A DNA stretch of 64,000 bases. Source: Uloborus plumipes (lineage: Eukaryota > Arthropoda > Arachnida > Araneae > Uloboridae). The stretch covers positions 124,001 through 188,000 of the forward strand of contig JAXGGA010000475.1 of NCBI GenBank assembly GCA_038373865.1, written 5' to 3'. The notes beneath the pieces are model-generated. The model saw nothing but the letters and a program-made list of their open reading frames with translations, was not told where the DNA came from and ran no database searches. Positions 11,840 to 23,088 of the stretch are shown one piece after another (positions within the stretch are counted from its first letter, which is position 1; every line of letters begins with the position of its first letter). Both the position numbers and the translations under genes were made by a program.

Positions 11840-12034
11840 TAGGGCCTGATTAATGTATCAGAAGGCCCTAGGCCAAACATTAGTTTGGGGACCCTTGTAT
11901 TCAAACTTTTTTATTTCAATCATCGGCTGAAACAAATTAAGTCACAAACAAAGTAATTTTATCTGTTTGGGGGCCCCTGAATATTGGGGGCCCTATGCCA
12001 CGGCTTGGTTGGCCTATTCAGCAATCAGGCTCTG
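11840..12034. mobile_element. hAT-like MITE
   Basis: A 195-bp element has ends TAGGGCCTGATT (left) and, on the opposite strand, CAGAGCCTGATT (right). Flanking octamers GGCGTAAG (11832-11839) and TGCGTAAT (12035-12042) share six of eight bases, which fits the 8-bp target duplication of hAT elements after some decay. The interior has GGGGGCCC-type blocks and no coding capacity. Confidence 0.6.
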
Positions 12035-12042
12035 TGCGTAAT

Positions 12043-12995
12043 TGCTGAAAATAAAAATTTGGAGGTTCATTTAAGCTTACACTTCGAGTTACAGATCTTG
12101 ACCTACGCCCCTCTGGAAAGAATGGGAGACTAAAAAACAACATAATAAAGTCATCTCTCAATATCCAACTTGTAAGGCGTATGCCTAACCACTGGGTTCC
12201 AGTTAATTACATATATTCAGTGCAGCTCTAGGTTGGAACCTCTTGACCTTGCTTGTTGTTGACAAAGACTGACACTGTGACTTTTGTTCGAAAACGTATT
12301 GTTGAAGAGATTATCATGTTTTGTGGATGGTAGATGTCGCTATACAAAATTATTTATAAAAACTTTTCAATGAAAGCCTACCTATGGTTTGAGCACCGCA
12401 CACTTTTGAATCAAAACTTCTTATTTTGACACTTACTACTTAATTTTACTTCTTGATGACTCATTTACGTATCATACGACGCACGATTATGGCTCTAATT
12501 GTGAAGACTTAATTCACTAAAATAACGTCGCTGTGATAAAGATTCTCATATTAACGATGGGGTTAACGAAAATGTCACCTCAAAGTGCATCTTTCCAAGA
12601 TCTGCAATACTCAATCAGAGTTTGTTTGCTAGAAGTTCCGTTTCCATTTTTAACCATACTGTCGATGGATACTTCCTACATTATTTGCAGCGTATCCTCA
12701 ACGAATACTTATAATTTTCGTAAAGAATGACATGGAACTCAATGGACAATAAGCTGAAATAATGTAACACTATGGGCCACTCCTTTGTAGGAAATTAGTA
12801 AATTAACGCTATGTAGCATCAAGGACATATGGGCTCAGGTGCACTGACACGAGGTAAAGTACCAGCCTTCCAAATATCACTTAGAGTCAGAAGACGAAAA
12901 TAAAAACTCGAATTGTGGTCGTGATGTCACTTCTCCACAATGCCGTTTACCATAGAAAATGCCCCTATTGCAACCAAATAGGCAACTTAAACGTT
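12043..12995. other. Non-coding stretch, nothing recognised
   Basis: Mixed AT-rich sequence. A short minus-strand piece near 12175-12212 resembles a tRNA D-arm but lacks a second promoter box. No gene supported. Confidence 0.55.
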
Positions 12996-12999
12996 AACT

Positions 13000-13560
13000 T
13001 CAGCAATCCATTTGAATGTCCCAGCAATTAAAAAATGAATCACCACCAACAGCTCGAGAGACTCCACCTAAGCCCACCACTTGGCTCTTAAATTTAAGGT
13101 AAAGAAGGAAATCTGGTGGAGAGGAGAACGAAATGAGTCTATCTTCACAGCAGCTCCCAGTCTTATGCAGTGGACTGACGCTGGGGCACATAAGGTCACT
13201 GACAACAAACCTGCCTACTTCATCGTCATCTCCACATAAAACGCCTTGGCATACCAAACTTTTCTTTCAAGGGTCAGGGTGTGAGTCTTTTTTCAGCAGC
13301 CGCCAAGGTGAAGAGGTTCCAGCCCAGGGCTGGACTCCACATCTTGTATTTGACTGGAACCTCAAGGTAGACATACGCCTTCCTCGTTGGATTTTGGGAG
13401 ATGATTTTTTTTTGTTATGTTCTTTTTGGGTCTCCCATTCTTTCCAGAGGGGCGTAGGTCGAGATAAGTAGGGCGAGGTGTAAGTTTGAAGTTCAAGGTT
13501 AAGGAACTTTTGTATGACCACGGGTGGAGGACTTTTTTTTTTTGCAGAATGATCACTTCA
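13000..13560. other. GC-richer block, possible old repeat
   Basis: Long overlapping frames are open on both strands here (up to 112 codons plus, 85 codons minus), which usually reflects raised GC rather than coding. A near-perfect palindrome CCAGCCCAGGGCTGG lies at about 13321-13335. I recognise no protein domain. It may be a diverged mobile element or a conserved non-coding block. Confidence 0.3.
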
Positions 13561-14888
13561 ATAATGCTACCACCTATAAAGCAATTCATTTGTTTGAAAA
13601 CAAAACATAAATGCATAGCTTTTACAGCGATTTGTTCAATTTATTTCAACAAATAATATCATCGTTTGTGAATGCTTTGTCTAGTTATATCGATCTGCTA
13701 CGATGTTATGACCGCCCTGTAGGTGATGGGAAGGGGGCTAAAAATTGGCTTAAGTTTAGTAATAATGATAAATAATAATAATATTTGCAAAGTTTTACTG
13801 AAAAATATAGCGTAACGATAAAAATGACGCATATGCATTAATTCAGGTATGCATTTAAAATATTTAAAAATCAAAATAATAAGCGAAATAGTAAAAAAAA
13901 AATTGATTCATTCAAAATTTCCTTTCGATTTCGAAACTACGTACGGTTTGAAATTATCGGACTCACTTTGACATGCTATGATAAACTCCAAAGAAACTAT
14001 CATCGGCAGAAGCAAAGGGAGGGGGGGGGGGGCAAAGCTAGGGGTTTAAAATTTCCTCTAAGATCTTTGGTTCTTGGGCTTTTGTTTGAAATTCTTGGGT
14101 TGTGTAGTTATTCATGACCAAGGCAGATTTATTAAGCATTTTTACAAGAAAACGCAATATTTTAACTAAAATATAATTTTTCTAATAAGCAATCACGAAT
14201 GCACAAGTTTAATTTTTTTAAAGGTTGCACGGGTACAAAAAGAAAAAAAAATCAAAATGATTAATAAATAAATAAATTTTGCTCTAGCTATGTATTTCAT
14301 TTTGCTTCTTTCACTTTGCAATTTTACAGCCTATCTTGTACTGTTGTATCAAATCAAGATATTGACAAACTTTCTCTCTCTTTTTTTGTATCAGACGATT
14401 TTCACACCTTCTTAAAGCAATTGTCGGAAAGAAATATTTGTTGAGAGATCATTTTCAATATTTACTATCATAATTTTTCACTATAACAGTTTTAAGAGTT
14501 ATAATTGAGCAACTTCAATAGTAGTAATTACGAGAAAACAAATAAGAATTCTCCTTTACATGGTCTTCTAGGCATTTTTTCTTCTATTTTTGAGCTCAAT
14601 CTTGGGGTTTGCAACAATTAATAATATCAGCAATGGTCATAAATGAAATCAGCAGCGATGCTTATTGATAAACGAACGTTGGTCAAACGCATCATTTTCC
14701 GGTCGTTCCTTTTTTGGAATTCTACAGAACAAAGTTACTTTTTCTAACTCACCAAAGAAAACTTTTGAAGCCTTTTTTTAAAAAACAAATTGCGAGCTGT
14801 TCATTTACTGAGGGGGGGGGGGGGGGTTCCTTCACTGGTCGGTTTATTCCAAGTCTTTTTCTATTAACAATAATAAGAATGTTACATT
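13561..14888. other. AT-rich stretch with poly-G tracts
   Basis: No gene recognised. G runs of 12 bases (14021-14032) and 15 bases (14812-14826) stand out against the AT-rich background. Confidence 0.6.
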
Positions 14889-15307
14889 CATTGCAAAAAA
14901 CAAGTTGTTGTTTTTACAGTATAATACTGAAAGCAGAGGGTGCAGCTTAAAACTGTAAAAGCACAGTAATAAGCTGTAAAACTAACTATTTTACAGTTTA
15001 TTACAATAAAACTAATAATTTTGCAGTTTATTACTGTAAAATTAGCAATTTTACAGTTTATTACCGTAAAATTATCTGTATTATACTGTAAAAGCAACAG
15101 TGTAATACTGGCAGCAGAGGTTCCAATTTAAGACTGAAAAATATACAGTAATAAACTGTAAAACTAGCAATTTTACAATTTATTACTGTAAACTAGCAAT
15201 TTTGCACTTTACTACTGAAAATTAGCAAATTTTCCAGTTTATTACTGTACAATTACTATAAAATTAGCAGTATTATACTGTAAAAACAACATTCATTTTT
15301 TACAGTG
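14889..15307. mobile_element. CACTG-ended hairpin-array element, copy A
   Basis: The left end CATTGCAAAAAACAAG and the right end (read inward on the other strand CACTGTAAAAAATGAATG) form terminal inverted repeats. These are followed in both arms by TTGTTTTTACAGTATAATAC. The body is a run of about 30-bp monomers built on TTTTACAGTTTATTACTGTAAAA, each able to fold on itself. No coding capacity. The CACT-type terminus suggests a CACTA/EnSpm (CMC) relative, but I could not confirm a target duplication. Confidence 0.65.
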
Positions 15308-16020
15308 TTTAAATAAGATAAACTTCTGATTTTTTCCCCTTCAATCTCGCAATTTCGCAAATCTTAACGGTTCGAAATTATCCGACTCACTGGCATGCCA
15401 TGATAAACTTCATCAGATAACGTCTACTCCAGATACTAAGAAACGATCACTGGGAAGCAAAGCGCCGTAAATAATGCTAATTTATGAAAGTAAGCAACGG
15501 CCACAAGGTGAGGGTCGTAAATGGAATAGTCACTGATGCCTATTGCTAAACGAAGATTGAGCAGGATTTGTTACCGTCGCTGCTCATAGAAATGGGTACG
15601 AGTTTGTGCCCCAGGCGGTTTTTTCCACCACAGATCGCTTTGTTTGTCGCGGACTTAAGTGCTCAATTCGCTTGATATTCCATACGACATAATATTCTTC
15701 TTTCGAACATCCTCCAGGGCTGCACCAGCGCCAATGAGTTTACGCTCCATGTCTCGCAGAGGGATGTGACTTTTTCGAAATCGTTTTGGATCAATTTGGG
15801 AGAAGAAGCAAGCTATTATTATGCAATAATGAAATGTGAAGAGAGATAATCCGGGGAAAGGTCTAGAACAAATCCATAATCTTCGTCTGACAAACCTCCT
15901 GGTACGCGCTTTGAATGGAATGAAAGTAAATCATTCTGAGAAAATCTTTTGGACAAGGAGGAAACAGAGAGCTTAAGAGATCGTTTGTTGAATAGTAAAC
16001 ATTGTTAAAACTGCACTTCG
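15308..16020. other. Moderate-GC stretch, unrecognised
   Basis: From 15340 to 15760 the sequence is of higher complexity than its neighbours. It includes CGAAATTATCxGACTCAC, which also occurs near 13951-13968, followed in both places by a TGCCATGATAAACT / TGCTATGATAAACT segment. A diverged duplicate of about 60 bp is therefore shared by 13940-14000 and 15368-15420. No gene supported. Confidence 0.4.
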
Positions 16021-16024
16021 CACG

Positions 16025-16237
16025 CAGGGACCTTTTTATACACCTGGGTACCCCGGAAAACTGATAAATATGGTGCCCCCACCCTCACCCACACACAAAA
16101 AACTAAAAACCTTTATTTTTAAACTTGAATACTCAATGTATTAAAAATATGTATATAAAAAAATCAAATGATAGAAGTTTGGTGCCCACTTTCGTAGGGG
16201 CTCGGGGTCCGATTGCCCTGCTGCTAATCAGTCCCTA
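16025..16237. mobile_element. hAT-like remnant
   Basis: Ends CAGGGAC and (other strand) TAGGGACTGATT frame a block whose right part resembles the right end of the 11840-12034 element (CTGATTRGC followed by GGGCC/GGGGTCC). Flanking octamers match only four of eight bases, so the ends are uncertain. Confidence 0.4.
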
Positions 16238-16314
16238 GTTGCATATGATTCTTTTAAGGATGAAACGCTTGTAACACCAGCGCAACCCCTTTGGGTGCAA
16301 CGTTGACTCCTTAT

Positions 16315-16782
16315 CAGTGGCTTCCAGGGAGGGGGGGGGGCAAAGGGACCAATATACCCCTCAAGATTTTGTAAGACTATAAAAAATGGTGGCACCGAAT
16401 TTTGAAAAAACATGTAACCTTCATGTAACTATGCTTCAGGTTTTTTCAATGAAAAATACTTTATGGACACTTAAATATTGTCATATTATTTTCTGTTTTC
16501 GACAATAAGAAGCAAAACTAATTTTTATTCTGTAATTGTGGAAATGTAAGAGTAAAATGAGCGATGTACCCGCGCCTTATTGTTCTTGCATGATATTCAT
16601 TTTTGTGAAAAAAAAAAAAAAAAAAAAAAAAAAACAATCTTTGAGCAACGTTCAATAGAAAAAATTAAATCGAAATACTGCGTTTTTAAAGTTTCACCAT
16701 ATTTCTTGATTTTTTTCCTTTCTCATCACAGTGTCGATGTTCGATGTGCACCCCCCAAAATCAATTCCTGGATACACCACTG
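16315..16782. mobile_element. Non-autonomous hAT-like element with perfect 8-bp TSD
   Basis: The left end is CAGTGGCTTCCAGGGAGGGG and the right end, read inward on the other strand, is CAGTGGTGTATCCAGGAATT. The octamer CTCCTTAT lies immediately outside both ends (16307-16314 and 16783-16790) without mismatch. CAGTGGCGTA-like termini with 8-bp duplications are typical of hAT transposons. The 468-bp body contains a 27-base A run (16608-16634) and no transposase. The intact duplication suggests a comparatively young insertion. Confidence 0.85.
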
Positions 16783-16790
16783 CTCCTTAT

Positions 16791-19098
16791 GGGGCTCCTA
16801 TGGCAGTTCAAGGCCAAAAATTTCACCCAAAATGTAACTAAAAAGTACCATAAGCAACCCGTAGCTTTTACAATGAACGTACAAAGAAGGGTGTTGCACC
16901 TTAGTCTAATACGTTGAATAGATTAATTTTTTGAATAAAAAATTGAACTTGTCTTTGATAAGTAAAATTTTTACCTATCAAGAATTGCGGCCTGGTTTTG
17001 ATGACTGTTTTTCTTTCTTGAAGTCTTTTTTTCTTTTTTGAAATCTACTCTTTATGTTTGATCACCCCGTGTTTCTAAAATTATAATTGTGCTTCAATAT
17101 TATTCTATCTTTTCACATTTTTATGCATACTAAATATCATGCACCATAATGCATTAAGCATCGGTCATCAAAATATACATTTATCTTAGTAAGAAATGCG
17201 CGCAATGAAGTGTTAAGTAAAAGATGCTCTCTCTCTCTCTCTCTCTCGAAAAAAGAAGAAAACATAAACCTATTTATTTTACGCCGACAAAAGAAAAGTG
17301 CAAAATTTATATTTTTAAAAATATCTCAGATGTAGTAAATTCATAAGGGAGAATTCGTTTAACCAATAGTTATTCATAATTACCGTATCGAAGTGCTAAA
17401 AGATAAATGATATTCAAAAACAGAGAAATAAAATTAAATACATTGAACCAATTTATTAAAACAATATTACTTCCGTTAAGTCAAGCATTATTTACTTTAA
17501 CAAAATATGAGGGGAGTGGAAGGTGGGGGGAGTCTTTTAGAAATTAAATAAAATAGGAGGCTACAAAAGATATTTTTTTAGACGGTCAGTCGTAATTATT
17601 TTTTTTTTCATCCCTTTTGCTCCTTTTTATTCCAAGCATAAAGTCTCACTTTATTTATTTTTTTGTTTTTACTAATCGTGTGATTTTTTTTTCCTTTTGT
17701 AATACTTGTTAAAAGTGCTCACATGCAAGGATTTTGTTTGCCTGAAATAAATATTTGAAATACAGCAGAAAATTTTTGCCGAAGTAATTTAATTTCAGAA
17801 AGAGGGGGAAAAAGAAATAAAAATTAGAAAGTAAGAACCATGGTTGTGCAAAAAAAAAAAGCACCTATGATTAGAGCGTATACCTTACAGTTGCGTAAAA
17901 CTTACTGTCTCCAAATGTGTTTTACTGTCCCAGTTTAATTAAAAGTTTAAGTGTGCATTCAACAAGATTTGGGAAATTTACTTTCTCATATACTGATTAT
18001 ATAAGGTATTTTAGATTAAAAATCTACGAACAGTTTAAAAAATAGAAAGGAATATTTTACAGAATTAAATGTATAAAAATAGTAATAATTAACTAACAAA
18101 AGCAATAAAATGTATAAAAGTATTAAATAGGAACTATGATAATAATAATAGTAATAATGATCAATTCGAAGCATTAATTTTTTAGCATTAAAATTTTGAT
18201 GGAAGCAAAAACTCAAAAAGTTTTTATACAAATTGAGTGGACCATTTTTCATTCTTGAAAATCTCCCACAGTTAAAAACTTAAAGCCTAGAAACTTTTGT
18301 TAATTAAAAAATTTCATAAATATTTTCTCTGCTAGATATCGTGCAATGAGATAGATTAGAATCTTTTTTAAGGCATTTGAAACTTCCGCCAGATATTTTG
18401 TTGATCTGATTTCCGACAGATGGCAGTGCATAACTCTGCTTCGTTTTTAAAAGGAGAGAGAATTGGCGTCTGTTTCGAGATATAAACAATCAAATGAATA
18501 TGCATATCATTATAAAAAAGGTCCAGAAATATTTACTTTTTTCAGTTTTGGTATTGAAAGTACATGGTTACGAAAATCCGACGAATTCAAATGAAGACAA
18601 AAAAATTGAGATTGGCTAATAATTCCTTCGTTAAAGAAAATCTGAAATTATGTCACAATTTAATTCACCAGATACGATAAGAATGAGAAGTGCTCAAGGA
18701 AAAAAAATGCTAGATAGAAAAGAAAGAAGGTGGAGAGAGTAGAGTTTGCAGACTAATAGATACGCGAAAACCACATATATTTGGAGAGATAAAAACATAA
18801 GTAAAACGGACTCGGACAATTTCAACATTAAATATGGACGGAAAGAGTTTAATGACACGAAAATTGACTGTTACATTTTTCGAGAAAAATGTGCTCGTTT
18901 ATAGAAACCATTACTGATGTAAAAAAAAAGGAAAAAGAAACACTTATTGTCAATTTTATACAAATAATTAAGGAATCTTCCTACCAACTGTGAAAAATAT
19001 TAGACGATATAGTTAGTTTACTGGTTTATTGAAAGTGCGATATAGATAAGAGCCAGATGAGCAGACCAAATGTATAAATATTTATATCTAGAGGCATA
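16791..19098. other. AT-rich non-coding stretch
   Basis: It contains a (CT)n microsatellite at 17227-17247 and many A/T runs. Frames are short and low-complexity. No gene or RNA gene recognised. Confidence 0.6.
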
Positions 19099-19660
19099 CA
19101 CTGTAAAAAATTAATGTTATTTTTACAGTATAATACAGTTAATTTTATAGTAATAAACTGTAAAAATTGCTAATTTTACAGTAATACATTGTAAAATTGT
19201 TAATTTTACAGTACTAAGCTGTAAAATTGCTTATTTTACAGTAATACACTGTAAAATTGCTAATTTTACAGTACTAAGCTGTAAAATTGCTTATTTTACA
19301 GTAATACACTGTAAAATTGCTAATTTTACAGTACTAAGCTGTAAAATTGCTTATTTTACAATAATGATCTGCCAAATTGCTTATTTTACAGTAATAAACT
19401 GCTAAATTGCTAATTTTACAGTTTATTACAGTGCATTTTACAGTTTTAAACTGGAACCTCTGCTGTCAGCATTATACTGTTGTTTTTGCAGTATAATGCA
19501 GCTAAATTTTACTTCAATAAACTGCAAAATTTCTAACTTTACAGTAAGAAACTGTAAAATTGCTAGCTTTACAATTTATTACTGTGCATTTTACAGTTTT
19601 AAATCAGAGCCTCGGCTGCCAGTAGTATACTATAAAAACATCAGTTCATTTTTTGCAGTG
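19099..19660. mobile_element. CACTG-ended hairpin-array element, copy B
   Basis: The left end is CACTGTAAAAAATTAATG, and the right end on the other strand is CACTGCAAAAAATGAACTG. Both are followed inward by a TTTTTAYAGTATA block. The body is an array of about 30-bp hairpin monomers (CTGTAAAAT, 5-base loop, ATTTTACAG). From 19201 these form a 60-bp two-monomer higher-order unit: 19201-19260 and 19261-19320 are identical, and 19321-19380 is a diverged third copy. The subterminal CTCTGCTGNCAG/CTCGGCTGCCAG block occurs twice inside (near 19455 and 19610), so the element may contain a partial internal duplication. Confidence 0.75.
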
Positions 19661-20766
19661 TGTAATTGAATTAATAAAAAATAAACGTTTCAAAAACAAG
19701 TACTTAATTCGACACGTAAAGATCTAGGTAACCAAAAAACTGAATAGAAGGTAAGTAGTTTTGTAAAAGGATAGGTAACACAAAGGTCAAGGTAAGAAAG
19801 GTAAGACAATAATCTACAAAGAAATAAGAAAAACGAATTATAAAACTGAATTACATCCAACCATTCCCTAGATGTTACCTTTTGAATGAATGGATGAACT
19901 AATATTTGCATAAAAAAAGCAATATTCTATAATCTAGAAAGTCACGTAATTTTAAACTATTCAGCACGAAAAATTTTTGCTTTTAAATTGTTGCTAAGCT
20001 AATAATATTAAAAATTTGAAAAAAAAAAAAAAAAAAACATAAATAAAAAACAAACTCATTAAATCGCCATATAAGCGTTTTGATAGAAACACATGTTCAG
20101 AACACTAGAATGAAGGATCAATATATTTTAAAGATAAGTATAATCACTTTCCTTAAAATAGATGTTTTTCCTATCGTTTGTACTAGTTGCAAGTTTTTTA
20201 TGTTAAACACTTACACCCCTAAATTCTAGGGGATTCATTTATACATTAAGATTTTTTTGGTTGAGTTATTTCAAAGAGATTTTTTTTTACAATTTAGCTA
20301 AATGTTTTACTTAAAGTTTCAAATAAGATTAAGGTTAAAATTTCTCCATTCTTAGAATCTCAATAAAGAAATACCTATTTTAAGTAGTCTGTTTTGAAAT
20401 TTTGAATCAAAGCGAGTACGTCTACCAAAATCTATTTTATATAGTGTAAAACATTTTATTTCCAAGATAACAAATATTTCCTCGGGCTACTGTTATCTTA
20501 TCCTACTACAACTATTCGAATAAATTTCAAAATAGTCTTCAAGAGAAGATTTACTTTTTCTCCAGCAAAGTTTTTCGCTATTTTGTTTCTTTCGAATCTT
20601 TTCTGGATTTGCTTTTATTTGTGCATTTGAATTTATATGCTTTGATTTCAGTCCCCCGTGGTCAAGCAATAGAAAACGCATTCTGCTGAAAGAATATTTT
20701 TATTCCATTGTTTGAAATAGTTTCACGGACTCGTAGGAAAATTCGATTTAAGATGTGTCTCATTCA
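19661..20766. other. AT-rich non-coding stretch
   Basis: No feature supported. Several homopolymer runs. Confidence 0.6.
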
Positions 20767-20878
20767 CACTGTAAAAATTGCTAGTTTTATAGTTTATCAA
20801 TGTGTATTTTAGTTTTTAATTGGAACATCGGCTGCCAGAATTATTCTGTAAAAACAACAATGCTAACTTTTTGCGGTG
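20767..20878. mobile_element. Short CACTG-ended element, copy C
   Basis: A 112-bp internally deleted relative of copies A and B. CACTGTAAAAATTGCTAG lies at the left end, and the right end carries the GGCTGCCAG / TTATTCTGTAAAAACAAC block ending in TTTTTGCGGTG. Only about one monomer remains. Confidence 0.65.
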
Positions 20879-20899
20879 TAGTATATCGATATAGCAGGG

Positions 20900-21059
20900 T
20901 TGTTCTGCTATAAGTGACTTGACTAGATTTACTTATGAACAGGCACAAACACTTATGTTATGGCAGAACTTCTAGTGTCACCACTAGGGTGACTGCTAGA
21001 GTGAACCCTAGTCACTTATATCTGCTGTAAGTGATTCAACTAGAGCCACTTACAGCAGA
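20900..21059. repeat. Cluster of short hairpins
   Basis: The clearest stem is TCTGCTGTAAGTG (21021-21033) against CACTTACAGCAGA (21047-21059): 13 perfect pairs and a 13-base loop. A related, imperfect stem lies at 20903-20943 (CTGCTATAAGT with ACTTATGAACAG). Between them ACTAGGGT (20983-20990) pairs with ACCCTAGT (21005-21012). The repeated CTAG and AAGTG themes suggest one decayed foldback element. A small RNA precursor is possible but unsupported. Confidence 0.55.
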
Positions 21060-21500
21060 CAACACAATATGCCAGTTTTATCATTTTTGGTACCTTTCCT
21101 TTATCCTTTAAACATTTAAATATATTAAAAACCTAATCACATTATATAGAAGGAGAGTTCATGCAATCAAACAAATATTTAACTTATTTGCAGTTTTATA
21201 GTCTGTTGTGTGAAAACAAAACAAAGAGAGAGAGAGAGAGAGAGAGACAAGGTTTAAATTTGTTATATAGTAGCTTCTAACACTTACATGTGTAGTAAAA
21301 TAAAAGAAAAATTAATTCAGATACTTTTGTTTATTGGTGTAAGTATCAATATGATTTTTGACGACACTAGAGCGATACTAAGATGGAATGTAATTTTGAT
21401 GCTCAATCTGAACTGATAATTAGCCACTCCTTTCTGTCTCATCAAATCTCCATTCATCAGGTAACAAGGTACTTATTAAAACGCCGGCCGACAGAAAAAA
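21060..21500. other. AT-rich stretch with (GA)n
   Basis: It holds a (GA)n run at 21225-21247. Nothing else recognised. Confidence 0.6.
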
Positions 21501-21509
21501 ATATTGGGT

Positions 21510-21930
21510 TGCTATTAAACGGATTCAGATGTTAATCAGATAGAAACTTTCCACCCCGGGCTTCTTGCTTTGAGAGAGAAAAAAAGAGGCCTCGCCCTTT
21601 TGTAAGGCGAAAAAAAAGAGAGGGAAATCTCTTCGGACATCACCTTTCCAGAGGCGAGCACAAGTTGCGCCCCCTCTCCAGGCCTCAGCTAACGAGAGTT
21701 GACAAGTCAGGAATCTTTGATGGTATTTCAAGGGCAACCTCGCCCTAGACATGGACTGACCGCCCAAATAGGGGAGAAAATAATTACCAGAAACGAGATG
21801 TTAAAGGTCTTCACCTGCCCAGTTTGCGGTTTGGCCAGTGCTTCCAGTGGCGTCGCTATGACTGAACACCAAGCTTCAATCGTTGTGAAAAGTCTTACAA
21901 AAAGTGCTTCATAGTGTGAGAGGGGCTGTA
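21510..21930. other. Higher-complexity GC-elevated island
   Basis: Two antiparallel frames of 70-80 codons overlap here and neither shows a domain. A short hairpin around GCCTCGCCCTTTTGTAAGGCG lies at about 21589-21609. It could be conserved non-coding DNA or an unrecognised exon. Confidence 0.25.
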
Positions 21931-22483
21931 CGCAAGTTTCTCTTTATGCTTTCTTCATGTCAACTGTTAATGTTAAATTTCTAATTGATTGGTTGTTACT
22001 ATTGTTTTTTTTTTCTTTTCTGACTCCAGAGCCTTGATTATCTATATTGAACAAAATGATTGTTTGGGAGTTGAAGACGGTGCTTAGAAGGGACATTGTT
22101 TAAGAAGTAAACAACATAAAACTTCCAAAATTTTGAAAAGCTTTGACGAAATTAACATATTTACGAAGTTATTAATTTTGAATGATGAACCATAAGAACA
22201 AACTGAAAAATAATTCAATCAAAATAAGATCATTAATAACAAAGCAAAAGCGCGACGAAAACAAGGATATAAGGACGAACCTTTCAAATAAAGAGAGAAA
22301 GAAAAAAAAAGACCCCTGAAAGAAGAGAAACATTTTCGGAGTAGGTAGGTCGTTGTAGATATCAGAACCTATTACTGTTTGAAAAGTTCTTTATTGGTAT
22401 TTACTTTTACAGAAGTTTTTTCCCTATTTTTCATTAAGCATGACCAAATTTTATTGATTTGCAATTGAATAGACTTTTCTGTA
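21931..22483. other. AT-rich non-coding stretch
   Basis: No supported feature. Confidence 0.6.
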
Positions 22484-22485
22484 TA

Positions 22486-22717
22486 CTGCCGTGCTAAGCA
22501 CAAAAGTCATATCTGCACTTTTTAGAAAAATTGAGTTATCGCCACCAGGTGGTTCTCTGTGACGTATTTTATCCACATACAAAGTTTTATGGTCATTTTT
22601 TTAAAAAATTTCAGAAAAGTATCATACGAATCAAATACACAGAAGCGCAAAACTTTAACGAGTTTTTTCTCAGTTTGAACTCGACTGCAGATACCACTTT
22701 TGCTCTTAGCACGGCAG
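22486..22717. mobile_element. TA-flanked MITE (mariner-type)
   Basis: The left end CTGCCGTGCTAAGCACAAAA and the right end, read inward on the other strand as CTGCCGTGCTAAGAGCAAAA, form terminal inverted repeats of about 31 bp with few mismatches. TA sits immediately outside both ends (22484-22485 and 22718-22719), as for Tc1/mariner insertions. The 232-bp element has no transposase. Its inverted ends explain the two mirror-image 81-codon frames seen on opposite strands. Confidence 0.75.
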
Positions 22718-23053
22718 TATCTCGAAGAAATGTATTTTATTTTGAGATTAGGCCCCCTTGGATACAACTTTTTTGAAATTTAAAAACGTAGTTGTGCGGT
22801 TTTTTAAAATCAGTTTTCGTTAAAAAGTATCCATATCTTCACAATATTTTGTTGATAGTTTCCTAAATGTTGTCCTATGACTTGCTTGAAACATTTTGCT
22901 ATGCTAATAAATCATTGCACTATTACATATATTATATTTATAAGCTATTTTAATTGCACTTACCAAAATGCAGAAAGTTCTATAGTTTCATGAAGTTATA
23001 GACTTACCTAAAATGAAAAACAAAGGATGAAAATCAAATATAAGGAAGCAAAA

Positions 23054-23088
<35 letters not shown>

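Noticed and set aside
12175..12212. Minus-strand tRNA-like AGTGGTTAGGCATACGCC
   Set aside because: Resembles a D-arm, but no B box or T-arm follows at the right distance.
22522..22776. Two mirror-image 81-codon frames
   Set aside because: They overlap on opposite strands and are explained by the inverted ends of the 22486-22717 MITE.
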